From NCBI GenBank assembly GCA_025558075.1, contig JAHLKF010000002.1, positions 186,001-250,000 of the forward strand: a DNA stretch of 64,000 nucleotides, written 5' to 3'. The DNA comes from Gaertneriomyces semiglobifer. Its lineage: Eukaryota; Chytridiomycota; Chytridiomycetes; Spizellomycetales; Spizellomycetaceae. How positions within the stretch are numbered: position 1 is the stretch's first letter; each line of letters begins with the position of its first letter. Shown here piece by piece: positions 12,359 to 23,726 of the stretch. Under the pieces are notes generated by a model that saw only the letters and a program-made list of their open reading frames with translations, did no database searches and was not told the DNA's origin. The position numbers and the translations under genes are program-made.

Positions 12359-13050
12359 GCCCTCACGCCCCCCTACCCTTGCTTGGTTCCCCGAGGCTCG
12401 CAGCTTCGGTGGAGCAAGGGAGCAGGACCCGCCAGAGAAACAGCCTCTGATAGTGCAACCGAGCAAGTATTGCCAACTAACAACGACGAACTTGCCTTCT
12501 CCATTTGTGGTGCCTTGCTTGGTAGTGGTATACGAAGTGCAACAGCACGACTCGTGGCTCTGTTTGACGCGTTCCCCGGACATACTACAACGGATATCCT
12601 ATTGATAACCACTCCCGATCGTAGCGTAGGTGCCCTCTCCATTAATTATTAATAACGTGAAGTTCCACCTCGAACCAGACGTCACGCAGGCCTTTCAGAA
12701 CCGTCTTGAAAGCCATGTCATCGCAAATTTATGTCAGAAGGCAGCGGAAAAGAGAAAGAGATATTACACCATCCATCCAGCAGCAGTTACATATATATCT
12801 AGTCCACAATACCACACCAGGAGGTGATACGTAGGTCTGATCAATTTCATTGCGCTCTCTTGGCCTTGTCCTTCAAATCCTTCAGCATCCAACAATTCGC
12901 GTGTCCATATGTCTAGCGCATATCAATAACACAACAACGCCCGTTGCCATGTTCCTGTTTGAACTTGCGAAATACGCAGAATACAATTGCCCACATCAGA
13001 GACGACCAGTTCCAGGACCTGTTTCGAGCCGCTGATTCCGGAGATCTATA
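12359..13050. other. Intergenic region, divergent promoters
   Basis: This region of about 690 nt lies between the start of the PD-(D/E)XK-like gene (reading left) and the start of mitochondrial uS8 (reading right). Overlapping open frames on both strands at 12370-12650 reflect high GC content rather than a recognisable protein. No RNA gene was seen. Confidence 0.4.
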
Positions 13051-13521
13051 ATGGCACCTATTCATAACCTGTGCTCGCAAATACAGAACAGCTTCCTATG
13101 GAAGTTTGGCCGGATTGCTGTCCCGAATAGCACGACGAACCGCGCCATTTGCCAAATCCTCTACGAAGAAGGGTTCCTATCAGGCATGAGCTCAGGCGAT
13201 GAAACGGGACCGTACCAGCGAGGAGTGGAAGTTCCAGTGACACCTGAAAATGTTGCCCGGAGAAAAATTTGGCTGGATTTAAAGTACAGAAATGGAGAAC
13301 CGGTATTAAAGAAGATACGAGCTGTCTCCATTCCTAGCCGAAGAGTATTTGCTAGTGTCGAAGAGCTGCAAGCCATTGCTGCAGCACGAAGAGCAAGTCC
13401 ATTATTGAAAGGGCAAGCTGTGGGTCAGGTTACCGTGCTAAACACACCATACGGAATCATTGAGTTGAAGGAAGCGCTGAAGAAGGAAGTTGGCGGAGAA
13501 GTACTTTGTATGGCAGCATAA
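13051..13521 (+). CDS. MRPS8: Mitochondrial ribosomal protein uS8m
   Basis: Single-exon ORF of 156 residues starting at an ATG. It matches the bacterial/mitochondrial uS8 fold. The N-terminus reads MAPIHNLCSQIQNSF, like the family's start in which Asp/Asn-Leu-x-x-x-Ile-x-Asn recurs. Next come a CQILYEEGFLSG segment and the KIRAVSIPSRRVFASVEEL segment. The C-terminal GxGxxxxxT-type block is VGQVTVLNTPYGIIE. uS8 binds helix 21 of the small-subunit rRNA and acts early in subunit assembly. A cleavable presequence is not obvious, as is usual for fungal Mrps8. It converges on the cyclin gene. Confidence 0.85.
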   Translation: MAPIHNLCSQIQNSFLWKFGRIAVPNSTTNRAICQILYEEGFLSGMSSGDETGPYQRGVEVPVTPENVARRKIWLDLKYRNGEPVLKKIRAVSIPSRRVFASVEELQAIAAARRASPLLKGQAVGQVTVLNTPYGIIELKEALKKEVGGEVLCMAA

Positions 13522-13680
13522 GGTCATTGTTGAGGCAGGGCAGGTGTATTTATGTAGCATTAAATAGTATATAGATTTCTCGATTATTCCGTTATTGAGC
13601 CAGGTTCACCTCTTTGCTTGTGGACATCCGCGCTGGAACCCGTCCTGCAATTGTGAAGTGTCCGCGGCTCACATAAATTC

Positions 13681-15170
13681 TCACATGTTGCCTGACATAA
13701 TAGGGCGTGGTGCTGAAGCAACATGGAGCTCACAAGAGATTGTTACTTTGGCGTGAGGCATGGCGAGTGACTCGATGGCGTCGTCTTGACTGCATGGGGC
13801 GTCTTTGAAGGACTCGTTGGCACTGGCGTAACCGGCGCTTGGACTTGTTCTGCTAATGGTGCCTGCTAACCAGAATTCTCCAGTGGGCAACTTGGACTAC
13901 GAACAGCGAGAAAGAACTGCGTGCTCACCTGCGCCGTTTTGGCTACCAAGGAGTTCGCACCACTTTGCCGGCGCCGCTTCTCTAGCAAAGTCAACTTCTT
14001 CGTAACCAGCTTCCGCACTTTCGCCTGATCTTTGGCGCTCGTGATCTCATAAGCCAAGCCTAATGCAAATACTTCGCTTAGCAATCCATCGTCAATGGTA
14101 ATCTTCAACCGCAGGGCATACTTATGATCAATCGCCTATCGGAGCTTTCCTCTTCAAGAAATTTGACGGTCTTTCCATCACTGTTTACCCTTTTTAACTC
14201 CTCGTTGGAAACTACCGATGCCACATAGATAGCCGCTTGTGCAATTAACGTCGTCTTCTCTCGTATCGGTAATGTCGTGTTCATACTATGCAGCGCGCGG
14301 CGAGATGCGAGAATGAGGACCAACCAGTTCAGTTGAGCCGGCGGGTGTAAACTTACGCAACATTGATGTATTGCATGGCGAGCTCATACAGTTCCTCTGA
14401 TGCTGCGCAAGACAAAAGGTAAGCTCCTGATCCCTGCAAAGCTGAGGGTTCTTATGGAACTAACCGTGATACTGCTTCAGAATGGTGGCCGCACCCTGAT
14501 ATGGTAGCTCAATGATGAGATCGAACTCGAGCGCGGTAACTATCTCTGCCTCCCAGTAGAGAATCCGCTTCCTCCATACGTCGCAATCCTGAAAAGCACG
14601 CCGTTAGTAGCAATTCTCAGCGCAGGTGCGTACTCTGAATACCTCTCGCGTAATGGATGCATCCTTTTTCGCTGCTTGTGCTGCAACATTCACTACAGTT
14701 TCCAGGCTATGCATGTGATGCCCTTCCCCCATCTTGCAAGCGAGGAAAAGCAATGCCGCGCCCACTTCACGATAAGGGCATTCTTGGAATGCGTTCCGCA
14801 TGTAAAAGCGATGTAGCATGACTTTCGCAAAACTAATGATGGTTCTCGGTCTGTGATACGTAATAACGGTTAGGTGTTGGACGAGACATGGCCATGAAAG
14901 AGCACAACAAACTTACAGGCGCATGCCCTTATACGGGAAGTACTTCCTATGTGGCTCTCCGTAGCCACCTATCCTTTCCACAAAGTCGCATGCATGATGA
15001 CGAAACCACACTTCTTTGTCCATGGAGTAAGGATCAGCCTTAAATCGCACCGAGGGCGTTTCCAGAAAGTGGTAATCGTTGAAGATCCAGTCGTTCTGTG
15101 AGGCCCCGCTGGTAAGCCGCGGCAGCGTCGTGGAGCCCAAAGGGTCTGGGAACTTTGGTACGGGGCCCAT
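13681..15170 (-). CDS. P-TEFb-type cyclin (cyclin T/K-like)
   Basis: The first conserved exon carries DWIFNDYHFLETPSVR, then a KEVWFRHHACDFVERIG helix. This is the N-terminal cyclin box of the cyclin T/K/C group, in which Trp-x-Phe and Thr-Pro-Ser precede helix 1. The next exon, MLHRFYMRNAFQECPYREV, has the HRFYM signature and ALLFLACKMGEGHH. Later exons give the second cyclin fold (VWRKRILYWEAEIVTALEFD, ...SEELYELAMQYINVA). Such cyclins activate Cdk9/Bur1-type kinases that phosphorylate the RNA polymerase II C-terminal domain. The start is the ATG at 15170; an in-frame non-ATG frame extends to 15212. The tail after KTAQ is reached by a GTGAGC intron and is Ser/Pro-rich. The exact subgroup (T, K or C) is uncertain. 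Confidence 0.7.
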
Positions 15171-15422
15171 TCTGCAAACAACCAAGTACCACCTTCGTAC
15201 CAAGTCCTGCACGGGCTGCTAATGCTTCCACCAGTAATCAATGCGTAACCGGCAAACGTTCGACGAGTCGCTGATGAAACCCGAAAATAACAGGTTTACG
15301 AATGTCGTTACGCCATGTTTGCGATAACAGAATGCAACGTCGATGCACGGCGACGTTATTCGAGGCAAGGACCGTACGCTAACGCAAGCTGGAGTAAAAA
15401 CCAGCATAGACAATAGAGAAGA

Positions 15423-16275
15423 ATGAAAGGGTCTGCAGGAAAATCCCACGGCTCGGAGGTATCAACTGATTGGTCCTGTTTCTCGCATTTTCCGTCGGTT
15501 ATCTGTTTTGACCTGGACTACACCCTGTGGCCTTTGTGAGTACTTTCATTTCCGTTCGATGGTTGGTTTTATAGCTCCCCTATTGCACGATTTCTCAATC
15601 TTCGTTCTTGGTTGCGCTGCAGATGGGTCGACACACATGTACAAGGGCCCCCTTTTTCATCTGGAAAGGACGGGCACAGTGTTGTTGACCGCCACAACAG
15701 CACCGTGCGCCTGTATCGCGATATACCGCGCATACTGAACCAGCTAAAGCATGAGCATCCTGATGTAAAGCTAGGTAGTTGAGCGTGACACTTAGACCGG
15801 CGCTTTCCAGCGATGGTAAACCGTCGTATATCAGCTGTAGCCTCAAGAACTCAAGAGCCTGAATGGGCTATGGAAGTCATGCGGTTGCTACGTGTTCCAA
15901 CAGAAGGGTACACGAAGGAGCAGCCGATGCCGCTATACTCTTACTTTGACGTCTTCGAGGTATGGTGGTATGGCATGGCTTGGAGGCAACGTTGGCCATT
16001 GATAAGTCAAGTGCTGGCAGGTATATCCCAGCGACAAACAAGCGCACTTCAAGAGCATCGCAAAGAAGACCGGGCTACCACTCCACTCCATGTTGTTTTT
16101 CGATGATGAAAAACGGAATATTGTGTCGGTGGGGAAGCTGGGCGTGACCTGCTATCATGTAGCTCAAACAGGCGTAACACTGGATAACTTTCGAGCTGGT
16201 TTAAAAGAGTTCGCGCAGAGCAGAAAGAGTTCATCTAACATGACAAGCTGGCTTAAGGCAGGCGCGGCAAAATGA
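15423..16275 (+). CDS. MDP1: Magnesium-dependent phosphatase 1 (HAD family)
   Basis: The spliced protein shows the HAD nucleophile motif FDLDYTLWP in exon 1. It continues as WVDTHVQGPPFSS-like residues, SVVDRHNSTVRLYRDIP, a LGVASRTQEP block (HAD motif II, Ser-Arg-Thr) and SMLFFDDEKRNI (motif IV acidic pair). This combination is diagnostic of MDP-1, a protein-tyrosine and fructosamine-6-phosphate phosphatase family. The ATG at 15423 is the first start giving a continuous frame. Introns lie near 15536, 15770-15840 and 15960-16040. The stop is TGA at 16273-16275. It converges on the V-ATPase proteolipid gene with about 200 nt between them. Confidence 0.85.
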
Positions 16276-16473
16276 TCTTTATTACACCTGAATCGGTGGC
16301 AGCCTGACCGTCAACATCCGCTCAGTAACTCTCGCCAACGATCAGTGAAAACCATGTTTTTCTCTATGAATGAATTGAGGTACATGCGCGACTTTGACCC
16401 TTCTGACAACCAGTCCGCGTCGCTCATCAATTCCCACGGACAAACCCTCCCGCTACCCAACTTGCCATAGCAT

Positions 16474-17091
16474 TCAACAATCACTCGTCGCCTTCGTATT
16501 CAAAATCAAACTAACAATTAAACCGTAGAGCCCAAGCACTTCCGCAAAAATAAGTATGAGGACCATTCCAACAAACATCTTTTGTTGATAGAGATATCCC
16601 CTCACGCAAGCGTCCCCAACTATCCCAATCGCATATCCACCAGCTAATCCAGCAAACCCTGTTGAAAGACCCGCGGCCAAATGTACGAATCCGGCGAAAA
16701 GTGAATAGTCACTGTCGGGGTTGAGATCATTGCTGACCAGTACTGATACAACGAGTCCATACACCGCAATGATACCTAGCAGCCTCGTTGAGTAAAAAGC
16801 AGAATAATACCAACTAAATAACTACCAAAACTTACCGGCCATAACCACAGGTATCAGCGACTTCATCATGCTAGAAAACGCGCGATGCATGAAGAAGTTG
16901 TCATACAGACCAAGCAATGTGCATGTTGGCTGAACTTACAGATCAGGACGCACTTGGCCGACACCCGCAATCCCAATGCCAGCTTTCGCCGTACCATATG
17001 CGGCTCCTATGGACGACAAGATCATTGCCGACGCGGCACCGGCGAATCCGAAGAACGACGCATAGGCCGGACAGGCAGCTGTGACCGACAT
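16474..17091 (-). CDS. VMA3: V-ATPase proteolipid subunit c
   Basis: Membrane rotor subunit of the vacuolar proton pump. The spliced protein begins [18 protein letters not shown] and has four hydrophobic helices. The helix 4 motif [20 protein letters not shown] carries the essential proton-binding Glu. The duplicated hairpin structure ([13 protein letters not shown] in the first half, [14 protein letters not shown] in the second) identifies subunit c or c' rather than c''. The ATG is at 17089-17091 and the TGA at 16474-16476. Two short introns split the first third of the gene. A Cys-containing [12 protein letters not shown] loop differs slightly from the usual GDAGVRG. Confidence 0.88.
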
Positions 17092-17603
17092 GAATGGATA
17101 TACACGGAGTCACCGCACTCGAGACACTTGATTCCTAGGCCTTGGGTCTTTCCTCGCACCACTAGAACGTAACGGTAACGTACGAACGATGTATATATCT
17201 ATGTAGCTCCGGGGCGTTAGAGGCGAGATGAGAGGTGAAGCTCAGTTCATGACATGGACAGGCCTCTTACATAAGCCGCAAGTGGTAACATAAGCGCGCG
17301 CTTTGGCTCTAATAAAAGTTGCAGCAGTCCACACATTCGCATCTTCCACCGTAGAATTACCAGCAGGACCGCCAAGATCGTCGATCGGAAAATCCTTGAC
17401 CTAGCACCTGCTGCCAAGACGGGCACTGAGCGTTGGCGGGACGGGGGCGGGTGTAGTATCTCGCTTAGCGCACTCTTCATCGCGTAGCCGTTTGCATCAA
17501 GCGAATATCCCGATGTACGAGGGTCTTGCGTCTACAGGTTTTGTGCGTCTCACAATCTGGTAGTTAGCCACATATCAAAACGATTTGTTCTGTACCCCTG
17601 GAG
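17092..17603. other. Divergent promoter region VMA3 / FANCM-like
   Basis: This stretch of about 510 nt lies between the outward-reading starts of the V-ATPase c gene and the FANCM-like gene. A 77-codon open frame on the minus strand (17247-17480) has no recognisable product and is treated as spurious. No other element was seen. Confidence 0.4.
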
Positions 17604-20600
17604 ATGACTTTTGATGACGAGTTCGATGACCTCGGCTTAGACGATGATGATCTTCTTCAGGTTTTGGAATCAGTAGAGCAAGCTCACTCACACACAGGGC
17701 TCGGCCCGGCTTACGGACGAAATGATCTGGGAGTTCGCAATAATAGAATAGCAACCCCGTTAGATGCGAGCGCACGACTGCCCGTAGCGGCCCAGTGGGC
17801 GCCGGTTGTCCAACCTGGAGGACACGGGATGCGACAAACCACACTGCAATTCGGCGGCGGCTCTAGCAGTTTTCAAGCTGGACCCCTGTCATCTAAGAGT
17901 GTCAATTGCGCGACAAGGACACCCTTGTCCAGCGGCACCATGGAGGGCGTAAAGGAAGTAATGAAGGTTGGTGGAACCGAACGGCCTAAACTCAACCCTT
18001 CCAAGAATGTGCCGCTGGCAAACACCTTCAACATTGCCGCCCCACAACGGCCAAGTAATCACGTTGTAGATGAAGAGGCCATCAAAACCTGGGTTTACCC
18101 TACGAACATTGGCGTGCGAGAGTATCAGTACAACATTGTCAGTCATTGTCTCTTCGCAAACACACTGGTGGCGCTTCCTACTGGTCTTGGAAAGACGTTT
18201 ATAGCCGCCGTAGTAATGTACAACTTCTTCCGGTGGTTCCCTGAAGGACGCATTGTTTTCATGGCTCCAACCAAGCCTTTAGTCGCGCAACAGATCGAGG
18301 CTTGCCACAAGATTGTCGGTATTCCGCAGAGTGAAACGGAAGAGTTAACTGGCTCAACATCACCGGACTTGCGGAAATTGAGCTGGCTGCGGAAGCGTGT
18401 GTTTTATTTGACCCCGCAAGTCATGCAAAATGATCTTCAGAAGGAGACGTGTCCGGCTGAAAAGGTTGTACTCTTGGTGATTGACGAAGCGCATCGTGCA
18501 ACCGGAAATCACGCATATTGTGAAGTAATTCGCGAGCTACGCAAACGCAACGAGCACTTTCGTGTGCTTGCATTGACTGCCACACCTGGTTCCGACACAA
18601 AAACGGTGCAACAAGTCATCGAGAATGTCCTTATTTCACGCATTGAAATCCGTACAGAAGACTCACTCGACATTAAGCCGTACATTCACCAAAGGAAACT
18701 GGAAATTGTGACGGTTGCGCTGTCCCAGCAAATTCTGGCAATACGTGGCACTCTCAACGGGATTCTTAAAGGGTACATCAACCGGTTGTGTAAAGCACAT
18801 GCCTTTTATCGTAGTGCTCCCGAAAGTGTCGGACGATATGAATTGTTGATGGCGCGAGACAAGTGGCGTGCAGAAAGCAGAGGCAAGGTTGCTTCAGGTG
18901 CTCTCACCCCTGGCCGTGCATCTGGTATTGAAGGCGATTTTGGAGTAGCTATGACGCTTGCTCAAGCGATACAGCTTCTTATGCAACATGGAATTCGAAC
19001 ATCATATGTTCATCTGAATGGTTACGTCGAAGAAGCGCAAAAACCGAACGCTCGCGTGTCCCGTGCCCGGATGGAGCTGCTGAAAAATCGAAATTTCCAA
19101 CAGGTCCTGAGTCACATCAGAAAAATGATGGACGCTCCAGATTATTGTAGCCATCCGAAGATGGAACGGCTGGTTTCTCTGATAATAGAACACTTTGTTG
19201 GATGCCATGAGGAGGCGAACGGAAAGGCTGATGATCAGTCCAAGGTGACCGACACTCGAGTCATGATCTTTTCTCAGTATCGAGAAAGTGTGGATGAGAT
19301 CCGAAGTACATTAGAAAAGCATGAGCCGATGATACGTGTCATGACCTTTGTGGGACAATCGGCTGGTGGAAAAGGAAGGAAAGGCTTCACTCAAAAGGAA
19401 CAGTTGGAAGTAATATCAAAGTTCCAAAGCGGGAATTACAATGTGCTAGTTGCTACAAGCATTGGTGAAGAAGGCCTGGACATTGGGGAGGTGGATTTAA
19501 TTGTGTGCTATGATATCCAAAATTCTCCAATCAGAATGCTGCAACGTATCGGTCGGACTGGACGCAAACGTCAAGGAAAGGTTGCACTTCTCCTTACGGA
19601 AGGCAAAGAAGAAGACGCTCACCGTAGATCGCAAGCCCAGTACAAGACTGTTCAGAATGCGATTCTCGATCAGCAAGGCAAAAAGCTGCTAATGTATCCG
19701 TCCGAATACTGTCGAATGTTACCGACAGGTGTCAGACCGAAGTGTGTTCAGAAAGAACTGGATATTGTCTCGTACCAGACGAAGGCCATGAAGCGACAGT
19801 GTGGAGCGGCAAAGCAGGATAAACTCGAGAACGAGCGAAGTGAAGGCCCGTACCTCCGTTGCGACGAAGCTTCTGAGTATGCTAATAAATACGCCGTAAG
19901 CGATACACCGAAGCTTGATATTAGCAAGTATGGCTTCTGTCAGACGCGTGAGCTGCCCGGTGTAGTGTACGGGCGATCCCATCGATCAAAGACGTTTGTA
20001 GCTCATGTGAGAATGATGGAAACGCTCATAAGAAGCGAAGAGGACAACAAGGCAAGCGATTATGCCCAGGGCTTAGGCGTATGGTTACGGAACGAAGATG
20101 TTGAGTACAATGGCAAGCTATCGGTTGCTTTCTCAGCGGCAACATCGCTACCGGTAGCGAACGACCCCGTACAACTTGGGAAAGACACCAGTGGCGCGAA
20201 GCGCAAGCGCAAGCACACACCGTTATTGAAGAAAGTGGTCAAACTGGACCAACTTCCTGAGACTGACGACTACCTTTGCGATGATGATCTCGACGATATT
20301 CTCCTGCAGAGTTTAACCCAGGTTATGAGGGCCCCGCCGAAACTGCGTGGACAACCCTCTCAAGGACGACAACGGACCCCGAAATTACCGAAGTCGACGG
20401 TTGTTGCGAATACCCCTTCGATTGCGCCTTCTCGCGAGCCATTTTCTTTGTGTCGTGGCTACGCCGATGAGATGCCGCTATTCGGAGAACATGCAGAGCT
20501 CACACGTTCCGCTGAGCCGTCCCTGTACATGTCGAGTTTGGTTGAAGAGGAATTTTCATGTTACTCTCCTGTTGTGAGTTATGATCCTCAACTTGCGGAC

Positions 20601-21902
20601 CACCGGGTAGAGTCGTTCGTCTCATCTCCAGAACCCAAGCCATGCAACGAGCGGAATAGTTCACATAGTCAGGTTGATCAAGTAACATCGGGACCTGCAT
20701 CGCCTACATGTTCCCAGTCGCCTCTGGTGGCGGTGAGAAAGAAAAGGCGGATCTTCATTGAGGATTCGCCACCTTCCAATCCAAACCATGCAGGCAGCCG
20801 GTTGCAAGCAAATGGGACATATGTGCAGGGTTCGGAAGTTAGAGTGCCTACGGTGCGGTCGCCGTCACCTGCGCGTACGCTCAAACGACTGCGGCGAGTG
20901 AAATCCATCAAGAAACACATGCTGTCCCAGCCTCCTAAGTGCACCCCTCAGAAAGCCTATGATAAATGCAACAAAACTGACCCTGCCAGCTTTTTACTAC
21001 GTCTTACATCTCAAACCTCTGCGGGAATCTCAACTAGGCCAGACACAGCACACAAACCGGCGGTGGCGCCTCTCCCAGCGAAGAAGACGGGACGCACCAA
21101 AGACAACAATCCGTTTATTAATTTCATTGACCGGGAAGCTGCCTTATCAGACCAGGACGACTCAAATGCTAGCAGCGACGAGTCATCTGACGAAGATTGG
21201 GATCGAGATCTTAGCGGGTTTGTCGTGATCGATGAAACTCCTGCACGGCGCCGGCGGACAGAAAGTGAAGAATCGATCGGTGGTGAAGCGCGGGACTCAC
21301 CATCGGATATCCGTGCTTTTTACCAGCGGTCTCTTCTAACACCTGCGCAGGGTGGAATGGGCATGCGACACATTGGAGGTTACCGATTCGCCTGGGGTCG
21401 CAGTACACCTGGAAAAAGGCGATGGCCAGACACTCCTTCAAAAGGCAATACCCCGCGGAACGAACTCAGCGAAGAAGAGGACGACTTAAGCGGCTTTGTA
21501 GTCGCGGATGATGATGAGGATGCATTATGTAGGTTAGGTTCTTCGGATTGCAGCCAGGAGTCGCTCAGCGGCACCGTCAAGCGACTAGTGTCACACAGTG
21601 CAGTTGATGAGGACAGTGATGAAGAAATTATTGCGGCCCCGAAGCGTAGACTGAAGCGGCGTACACATATTGTTGATGACGATGATGATCAGGATACTCA
21701 CCTGGCTGACCGTCATGGCGGTCGAGCACAGAAGTCTCCGGCTCACTTTTCATATAAAGTGAACGCCTATTCTACATCACTCCGCCACAAGGCTTGTGAC
21801 CAAGCGCAAGTTCAGCTTCAAGCCACCATTCACATGGAAGACGAATACGATGATGTTTGGGACGATATAGATGACAGTGCGCTCATGCAAATCGTCAGTT
21901 AG
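17604..21902 (+). CDS. MPH1: FANCM/MPH1/Fml1 DNA helicase
   Basis: Uninterrupted 1432-codon ORF for an SF2 DEAH translocase that remodels stalled forks and D-loops. The Walker A motif (LPTGLGKT) is near residue 191, motif II DEAH at about 294-297, and the following LALTATPGSD is motif III. The FANCM-type helical insert follows (INRLCKAHAFYRS, HIRKMMDAPDYCSHPKME). The second RecA domain has MIFSQYRESV, VATSIGEEGLDIGEVDLIVCYD and the motif VI QRIGRTGRKRQG. The C-terminal half is disordered, acidic and Ser-rich, with two copies of a DLSGFVV motif near residues 1202 and 1294. The length exceeds typical yeast Mph1 (about 1000) and is below animal FANCM (about 2000). No ERCC4-like nuclease or HhH domain is visible at the end, as expected for fungal members. 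No introns, unlike most neighbours. Confidence 0.93.
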   Translation: MTFDDEFDDLGLDDDDLLQVLESVEQAHSHTGLGPAYGRNDLGVRNNRIATPLDASARLPVAAQWAPVVQPGGHGMRQTTLQFGGGSSSFQAGPLSSKSVNCATRTPLSSGTMEGVKEVMKVGGTERPKLNPSKNVPLANTFNIAAPQRPSNHVVDEEAIKTWVYPTNIGVREYQYNIVSHCLFANTLVALPTGLGKTFIAAVVMYNFFRWFPEGRIVFMAPTKPLVAQQIEACHKIVGIPQSETEELTGSTSPDLRKLSWLRKRVFYLTPQVMQNDLQKETCPAEKVVLLVIDEAHRATGNHAYCEVIRELRKRNEHFRVLALTATPGSDTKTVQQVIENVLISRIEIRTEDSLDIKPYIHQRKLEIVTVALSQQILAIRGTLNGILKGYINRLCKAHAFYRSAPESVGRYELLMARDKWRAESRGKVASGALTPGRASGIEGDFGVAMTLAQAIQLLMQHGIRTSYVHLNGYVEEAQKPNARVSRARMELLKNRNFQQVLSHIRKMMDAPDYCSHPKMERLVSLIIEHFVGCHEEANGKADDQSKVTDTRVMIFSQYRESVDEIRSTLEKHEPMIRVMTFVGQSAGGKGRKGFTQKEQLEVISKFQSGNYNVLVATSIGEEGLDIGEVDLIVCYDIQNSPIRMLQRIGRTGRKRQGKVALLLTEGKEEDAHRRSQAQYKTVQNAILDQQGKKLLMYPSEYCRMLPTGVRPKCVQKELDIVSYQTKAMKRQCGAAKQDKLENERSEGPYLRCDEASEYANKYAVSDTPKLDISKYGFCQTRELPGVVYGRSHRSKTFVAHVRMMETLIRSEEDNKASDYAQGLGVWLRNEDVEYNGKLSVAFSAATSLPVANDPVQLGKDTSGAKRKRKHTPLLKKVVKLDQLPETDDYLCDDDLDDILLQSLTQVMRAPPKLRGQPSQGRQRTPKLPKSTVVANTPSIAPSREPFSLCRGYADEMPLFGEHAELTRSAEPSLYMSSLVEEEFSCYSPVVSYDPQLADHRVESFVSSPEPKPCNERNSSHSQVDQVTSGPASPTCSQSPLVAVRKKRRIFIEDSPPSNPNHAGSRLQANGTYVQGSEVRVPTVRSPSPARTLKRLRRVKSIKKHMLSQPPKCTPQKAYDKCNKTDPASFLLRLTSQTSAGISTRPDTAHKPAVAPLPAKKTGRTKDNNPFINFIDREAALSDQDDSNASSDESSDEDWDRDLSGFVVIDETPARRRRTESEESIGGEARDSPSDIRAFYQRSLLTPAQGGMGMRHIGGYRFAWGRSTPGKRRWPDTPSKGNTPRNELSEEEDDLSGFVVADDDEDALCRLGSSDCSQESLSGTVKRLVSHSAVDEDSDEEIIAAPKRRLKRRTHIVDDDDDQDTHLADRHGGRAQKSPAHFSYKVNAYSTSLRHKACDQAQVQLQATIHMEDEYDDVWDDIDDSALMQIVS

Positions 21903-22039
21903 ACACGCGGTTTTCACCGACGATGACCTATGTATATCCATACGTGTAATGTGACTTGTGAAGCTATCGATTGAATCAAAGTAATTTGAGACTTCCACTA
22001 TTCAAGCTACCTACAGTTCTACGTCATTGAGGCAACTAG

Positions 22040-23726
22040 TTAGCAAACAGCTAGGCGTGCCCCAAAACGAATCTTCTCGGCTGTCAAGTTGTAAAGTGCG
22101 TCATGGAGGGCCACTTTGAAGGTACCTGGACCATTCACAGTATGACAAGCTGCGGCATGCTCAGCAGCAAGCCCCATGCACACCAAGCCGCCGATAGCAG
22201 CAATTAGCGGATCTTCTTCAACGGCGGCGAAGCATGCAATCAGACTAGTCGTTGAGCAGCCTGTTCCAGTGAGTTTTCCTAGCCATTCATTTCCATTTCG
22301 AATGCACACGGTCCGCTTTCCATCGGATATGTAGTCAATCGGTCCGGACATTGCAATGCACGACTTCACTTTCGCAGCTAAAGACTGAGTAACTTCGGCA
22401 GGGTTGTTGAGGTCCCCAACACTTTCCACTCCACGCATTTTCACACCCTCAAGACCTGCAATAGCCGCAATCTCCCCTGCGTTGCCTTTAATAATGCTGA
22501 TTTGCAGGTCTTGGATTAAGGAGACACAGGTGGATTTACGGAACGGAGTTGCACCAGCTCCTACTGGATCCAAAACCACAGGAATTGATACTTCATTCGC
22601 CTAAAGCATGTGCTCATTTAGAGACTGCGAGCTATGCACTTCCAACAGAAGCTGCGCTGTACCTTCTTGCCTGCAACCATCATGCCATCAACCCACTGAC
22701 TTGACAGAGTTCCGATGTTCAGCACAAGGGCTTGCGATACGGCGGTGATATCAGCAACTTCGTCCACGCTGTGAGCCATAACTGGTAGTCCTCCGAGTTG
22801 CAAGATGGTATTTGCCGTGTCATTCATTACCACTGCGATTAACAGCTGGTGAACACCTGTGTCATGTGCGAAGCTGAAATGGTAGACCTACCATAGTTGG
22901 TAATGTTGTGAATCAACGGCTTGCGCTCCTTTAGTCGCACAAAAGCAGCCGCTACCTGCTCCACTACATGTCTATTTGCGTCACTTGTTAACGGGGTCCG
23001 TGCGACTGCAGAGCCAGAGTGCCCACTGCGAGTGTATACACCTATCCGTCCAGCGAGCGCAGCAGCCGCAGCCTTGACATCGTCCTGAGCAATGATTGCC
23101 GATACGACGGCAACGCCTGACAGCCGTGTCTCTTGCCCTTCATGATCACCAGCAACGATTGTCTTGGTGAACACGTCGTCCACATTTCCCAGATTAATGC
23201 CACCAATTGTGCAAACTGGAATGTGAAACTTTCTGACGGCACGGAGAATTCTCTGAACACCTTCGAACCCAAGAAAATCGAAATCTGCCGCATGAGGCTT
23301 TGTCCCAGTGGGGAAGATCGCTGCAGTACCAATATAGTCAGCTCCGCCGGCAACAGCGTCCAGAGCTTGTTGAACAGTCTCTACGGTGATGCCGATGATC
23401 TTGTCCGGCCCCAGCATGGCACGGGCGGTACTCAATGGCATATCTCCCTGCCCAATATGAACGCCATCTGCTCCAACTGCGATCGCTACGTCCAAGCGGT
23501 CATTTATCAGAAGTGGAACATTTCTTGCTCGGCATACGAGCAGGATCTGTTGTGCTGTCGCCACAAAGGTTTTGGTATCGAGGGACTTTTCTCTGAGTTG
23601 CACTAGCGTAACTCCTCCATCGATCGCGGCAGCAACGGCCGTGACTAGGTCAACACCAGCAGGCAGCAGCCTTTGGTCAGTCACCAAGTAAAGTGAGAGA
23701 TCGAAAGCCTTAGAATGGCCAGCCAT
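22040..23726 (-). CDS. THI6: Bifunctional thiamine-phosphate synthase / hydroxyethylthiazole kinase
   Basis: The N-terminal thiamine-phosphate synthase (TIM barrel) shows YLVTDQRLLP, TLVQLREKSLDT, PLLINDRLDVA, ADGVHIGQGDMP, ADYIGTAAIFPTGTKP and VCTIGGI. It couples HMP-pyrophosphate to thiazole phosphate. The C-terminal kinase has PLIHNITNYG spliced to VVMNDTANTILQLGGLPVM, then ANEVSIPVVLDPVGAGAT and the catalytic GTGCSTTS loop. This fusion and domain order are characteristic of fungal Thi6. Introns are at about 22838-22895 and 22605-22670. The ATG is at 23724-23726. I looked for a fungal TPP riboswitch (CUGAGA core) in the 200 nt upstream and saw none. It converges on FANCM. Confidence 0.93.

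Noticed and set aside
12370..12650. Overlapping ORFs on both strands, one faintly resembling an eIF2B helix (ARLVALFDAF)
   Set aside because: The resemblance covers fewer than 15 residues, the frames overlap on both strands, and no flanking eIF2B blocks are present.
17247..17480. 77-codon minus-strand ORF between VMA3 and FANCM
   Set aside because: No recognisable domain, low-complexity Leu/Arg content, and it sits in the divergent promoter of two clear genes.
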